DNA of 36,571 nucleotides. Origin: Deltaproteobacteria bacterium (GTDB lineage Bacteria; Myxococcota; B64-G9). The DNA is taken from positions 1 to 36,571 of the forward strand of contig JAFGRB010000464.1 in NCBI GenBank assembly GCA_016935365.1, read 5' to 3'. Position 1 is the first letter of the stretch; every line of letters begins with the position of its first letter. Positions 33,297 through 36,571 of the stretch are shown here, piece by piece. The position numbers were made by a program, and so were the translations under genes. Below the pieces are notes generated by a model. That model made no database searches. It had not been told where the DNA came from and was given only the letters and a program-made list of their open reading frames with translations.

Positions 33297-36200
33297 ATGC
33301 GCATTCGACTGATCGGTATCCTGACCGGTGCCCTGATCGTCGCGCTGGCGGGTGGTTGGCTCTGCGCCTGCAGCGACGCCACCTCCACCCACGACGCGGG
33401 CCAGACAGACATCGTCAACCTGTGTCAACAGGACGCGCACTGCCCTCCCGGCCATTACTGCGATGACGGGGTCTGCAAGCGGGCGTTGATCCTGTGCGAC
33501 GAGCAGGGCCTGTGCCCCGAGGGCATGGAGTGCCGGAACGGAGGCTGCGTGCCCGTCGACAGCCCGGATGGCGGCACCGACGGCGGCGAGGACGGCGGCG
33601 ACGAGGCCGCGCCCGGACCCGACATCGAGGTCGTCTCGCCCGAGCTCTCGGACGGGATCTACGAGCTCAACTTCGGCAACGTGATGGTGGGCGTGACCGT
33701 GGAGCAGCAGGTGGTGCTGACCAACACGGGCGACGAGAACCTGCAGATCCTCAACCTCAACTTCGAGTCCGGCACCGACCTGGACGACTTCGCCATCCCC
33801 GCACCCGTGCTCGACTCCCTGCCCATCGTGATCGCACCGGGGGCCGAGCAGACCCTCGACGTGGTCTACACCGCCACGGACGGCATCACCGATCACTGCG
33901 TGCTGGACATCATCTCCAACGACCCGGACGAGGCCTTGGTCCAGATCCACCTGCTGAGCGAGTTCAAGGGCGATGCGGCAGCCCGGCTCGCGCCCGCGGC
34001 GCTCGACTTCGGCGACGTGCCGGTGGGCACGAGCGGCGCGCCGCTGACGCTGACCTTGTCCAATGCCGGCAGCGGCAACGCCGTGCTGACCGTCGAGGAG
34101 GTCCGGCTCGGCATCCTGGCCAACGAGGACTTCGATCTCGCCCTGCTCGACGCCGACGGTCAGCCCGTGGATGCGCTGCCGGCCCTGCTCAACAACGCCG
34201 ACTTCATCGACGTCCAGGTGACCTACCACCCTCAATTGGCCGAGGAGGACAGCGATCAAGTCGTGGCCGTGACCGACGACGCGCTGCAGCCCACCCTGCG
34301 GGCGGATCTGACCGGTCGAGGGGTGATCGGCGACGTGACCGCCGATCCCAGCCCGGTGGACATGGGGCGGGTGCGCGTGGGCCACCTGCAGGAGCAGGCG
34401 GTCAGCTTGACGAACTCGGGCGGCGCCAGCCTGGAGCTCACCGGCGTGGCGCTTTCCGGCACGAGCGCGGAGTGGACGCTCGCGAGCAGCGACCTGCAGC
34501 TCGACGACCTGGCTACGAACCCCCACCCGCTGGAGCCGGGCGAGTCGGTCAGCGTGACGCTCGGATTCGGCCCGGTCGACGTGGGGGTCGAGACCGGCCA
34601 CCTGCAGATCGACCACAGCGGCCCGGGCCAGACGCTCGAGGTCAGCCTGCGCGCCGAGGGCTACATCCCGGCGGCCATCACCCTGAATCCCGCCCCCCCG
34701 CTCGTCTTCGCCGACGCCCAGTACGACCAGCCCACCGGGAGGAGCTCGCCTGTGACGGTCACGCTCACCATCGGCAACACCGGCGGCGAGGACCTGCAGG
34801 TCCAGGACCTGCGGCTGGCCACGCCCAACACCGAGTTCAGCTGGACGAACGAGCCGAGCCACGTGCCCCCGGACCAGGACCGCTCGTTCGGGATCACGTT
34901 CCGGCCCCAGGCGGCCGGCACGCGCACGAACGTGCTGGTCTTCGACACCAACGATCCGGACGTGGCCTACGACGGCGTGCCCGGCCGGGTGGGCGTCGAC
35001 CTGCAGGCCAACGCCCTGGATCCGGCCATCCTGGTCAGCCCGAGCACGCCGCAGGACTTCGGCGACGTGTCCATCGGCTCGCAGGGCCTGATCTCGATCA
35101 CCATCTTCAGCGCGTCCAACGACCCGCTCTTCATCCACGAGGTGCGCCTGGGCTCGGGCGGCTCTTCCGACTTCGGCCTGGCCAACTTGCCCAACCCGGC
35201 CGTGCCCCTGGTGGGCCTCGGAGCCAGCCATGTGTTCCAGGTGCTCTACGACCCCTTGGACCAGGGCCCGGACACCGGAGCGGTCGAGATCCTGTCGTCC
35301 GACATCGGCAACCCCCTGATCACGATCGCTCTCTCTGGCCGCAGCTCGGGCTGCCCGGACGGCTGGGGCGACTGCTACCCGGGCACGCCCGGCTGCGAGA
35401 CCCAGCTCAACTCGACCTCGCACTGCGGGGCCTGCGGGAACACCTGCGTCAACCCCCACGGCACGACCTCCTGCCAGAACGGGGTCTGCACCCCGGTCTG
35501 CCAGGGATTGTGGGGGGTCTGCGGCGGGGATCCGGACGAGGGCTGCCTGGTGCCGCTGAACACGATGACCGACTGCGGCGACTGCGATGCGCCCTGCTCC
35601 CTGCCCCACGCCACGGCCTCCTGCTCCACCGGGACCTGCCAGGTCTCGATCTGCGACGACGGCTGGCACGACTGCAACTCGAACCCCGGCTGCGAGACGC
35701 ACACTGACGTCGACGAGCAGCACTGCGGCAACTGCACCACGGTCTGCGTGGCCCAGAACGGCACGAACACCTGCATCGATGGCGTGTGCACGCCGAGCTG
35801 CAGCGCGAACTGGGGCGACTGCGACGGCAACCCGAACAACGGCTGCGAGCGGGCCACGAACACGCTGACCGACTGCGGCGGTTGCAACGTGGCCTGCGCC
35901 CTGGCGCACGCCAGCGAGACCTGCAGCTCGGGTAGCTGCCAGATCGTAGCCTGCGACAACGGCTGGTGCGATCTCAACGGCAGCCCAAGCAACGGCTGCG
36001 AGCACGACCTGGACACGGACCCGGCCTGCTCGGGTGCCACGGACATCGGCACGGTCCGGGGCGACGAGGGCGCGGACACCATCGACCAGTACGGCCGCGG
36101 CGAGGCCTGGTTCCGGGTGCGGGTCGACGAGAGCAGCGGCGGCTGCGATCTCCTCCAGGTTCGTCTGCGGCTCTATCCGCCCAACGGCCAGAACTACGAC

Positions 36201-36413
36201 CTGCTGGCCCGGATCGACTCCTGCTCGGGTGCCCAGGGCTACTTCCCGGAGCCGGGCGACGCCATGGAGCAGATGTACGCATACAGAGAAGACGAATGCA
36301 TCCTCGGCATCCCCACCGGGAGCGACCAGAGCTTCTACGTCTACATCAACGTCATCGCCATCGACGTCCACACCTGCGACCAGTGGCACCTGGAGATCCG
36401 CGGCAACCCCTGA
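33297..36413 (+). CDS. large lipoprotein with anchor-type Ig-like and Cys-rich repeats
   Basis: A 1038-residue protein. The signal sequence ends in LCAC (Cys25). A Cys-rich segment (about 40-85) and an acidic Asp/Gly linker lead to five Ig-like domains of the choice-of-anchor-D/ASPM-SPD-2-Hydin kind (starting near 105, 229, 344, 459 and 576), each with 'L.FG.V.VG....v.LtN.G'-like strands. From about 683 to 905 run five Cys-rich repeats of about 45 residues, such as GWGDCYPGTPGCE and HCGACGNTC. A final domain of about 120 residues ends the protein. It is likely a long surface stalk or adhesin common in Myxococcota-type genomes. The promoter and AAGGAG upstream support the start. Confidence 0.8.
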   Translation: MRIRLIGILTGALIVALAGGWLCACSDATSTHDAGQTDIVNLCQQDAHCPPGHYCDDGVCKRALILCDEQGLCPEGMECRNGGCVPVDSPDGGTDGGEDGGDEAAPGPDIEVVSPELSDGIYELNFGNVMVGVTVEQQVVLTNTGDENLQILNLNFESGTDLDDFAIPAPVLDSLPIVIAPGAEQTLDVVYTATDGITDHCVLDIISNDPDEALVQIHLLSEFKGDAAARLAPAALDFGDVPVGTSGAPLTLTLSNAGSGNAVLTVEEVRLGILANEDFDLALLDADGQPVDALPALLNNADFIDVQVTYHPQLAEEDSDQVVAVTDDALQPTLRADLTGRGVIGDVTADPSPVDMGRVRVGHLQEQAVSLTNSGGASLELTGVALSGTSAEWTLASSDLQLDDLATNPHPLEPGESVSVTLGFGPVDVGVETGHLQIDHSGPGQTLEVSLRAEGYIPAAITLNPAPPLVFADAQYDQPTGRSSPVTVTLTIGNTGGEDLQVQDLRLATPNTEFSWTNEPSHVPPDQDRSFGITFRPQAAGTRTNVLVFDTNDPDVAYDGVPGRVGVDLQANALDPAILVSPSTPQDFGDVSIGSQGLISITIFSASNDPLFIHEVRLGSGGSSDFGLANLPNPAVPLVGLGASHVFQVLYDPLDQGPDTGAVEILSSDIGNPLITIALSGRSSGCPDGWGDCYPGTPGCETQLNSTSHCGACGNTCVNPHGTTSCQNGVCTPVCQGLWGVCGGDPDEGCLVPLNTMTDCGDCDAPCSLPHATASCSTGTCQVSICDDGWHDCNSNPGCETHTDVDEQHCGNCTTVCVAQNGTNTCIDGVCTPSCSANWGDCDGNPNNGCERATNTLTDCGGCNVACALAHASETCSSGSCQIVACDNGWCDLNGSPSNGCEHDLDTDPACSGATDIGTVRGDEGADTIDQYGRGEAWFRVRVDESSGGCDLLQVRLRLYPPNGQNYDLLARIDSCSGAQGYFPEPGDAMEQMYAYREDECILGIPTGSDQSFYVYINVIAIDVHTCDQWHLEIRGNP

Positions 36414-36460
36414 GTCGCTGCACTCCGCAAGCAGTCTCCGAAAGCCCCGCAGTGGCGTAA

Positions 36461-36550
36461 CAACATAGCCCAGGGCGAAGCCCTGAGCCGTATACACATC
36501 TTTTCCGTCGCAAGGTTTTCCGCTGCGAAGCAGCGGGGGGGTCGGGTAGA
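36461..36550 (+). repeat. third copy of the GCGAAGC hairpin element
   Basis: CAGGGC-GAA-GCCCTG (36471-36485), a spacer containing TATACACATCTTTTCCGTCG, and CCGCTGC-GAA-GCAGCGG (36520-36536) repeat the pattern at 28173-28471. The spacer TACACATCTT..CCGTCGC..GGTTTTC is shared with the inverted copy at 28405-28450. Confidence 0.8.
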
Positions 36551-36571
36551 AACACGGCGCGCGCACTTTAG

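Noticed and set aside
33138-36566. A 1142-codon open frame on the minus strand opposite the large lipoprotein
   Set aside because: It is the antisense shadow of a GC-rich gene with strong codon bias. The product is Val/Ala/Gly/His-rich without domains, and the plus-strand gene has promoter, ribosome site, lipobox and repeats.
1-36571. tRNA or rRNA genes
   Set aside because: No cloverleaf-like arms or conserved rRNA segments were recognised on reading; a dedicated RNA search was not possible here.

Overview
The window is GC-rich, bacterial and densely coded. Its content points to an uncultured member of the Myxococcota or older Deltaproteobacteria. The reasons are several secreted lipoproteins, a choice-of-anchor-D type protein ending in cysteine-rich repeats, lamin-tail-domain lipoproteins, and an ECF sigma factor paired with a FecR-type anti-sigma factor. 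This placement is inference from protein style; no rRNA or tRNA gene was seen.

Left part (81-13446, all minus strand). The core is a complete type II Wadjet plasmid-defence operon, jetA-jetB-jetC-jetD (12221 down to 4110), with every junction overlapping by 1 to 4 bases. A fifth gene is coupled to the jetD stop codon: an OLD-like AAA ATPase/TOPRIM protein. Its Walker A motif is present but lies in a different frame from the rest, so it looks broken (or the sequence has an error). It is followed, again by overlapping codons, by a small exported protein, a GNAT acetyltransferase and a secreted HExxH peptidase. Upstream of jetA lies an exported protein gene ending in a terminator-like site.

Middle part (13527-24979). 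It holds a hypothetical protein and an exported glycerophosphodiester phosphodiesterase whose genes converge and overlap. Next come a TlpA-like thioredoxin fused to TPRs and a leucine-rich-repeat lipoprotein. An ECF sigma/anti-sigma pair faces a carboxypeptidase-regulatory-like lipoprotein across a concentric palindromic region. A Spo0M-like protein fused to a beta-propeller follows. Then comes a Phd/YefM-PIN toxin-antitoxin pair with a readable leaderless promoter and TGTACA operator, a Fic protein with its own inverted-repeat promoter region, and a small membrane protein.

Right part (24954-36571). It contains a cysteine-rich lipoprotein and an outer-membrane protein with an N-terminal helix-hairpin-helix domain. 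Divergent from that is a secreted staphylococcal-nuclease-like (SNase) protein. A four-gene operon of lamin-tail-domain and SNase lipoproteins follows, then a very large anchor-type lipoprotein. Together this looks like a cell-surface nucleic-acid handling locus. The operon and the large lipoprotein are bracketed (28173-28599 and 36461-36550) by copies of a short interspersed element built from hairpins that carry the hyperstable GCGAAGC mini-hairpin.

The items most worth a second look are the Wadjet operon with its decayed fifth gene, the nuclease/lamin-tail locus, and the GCGAAGC hairpin elements.
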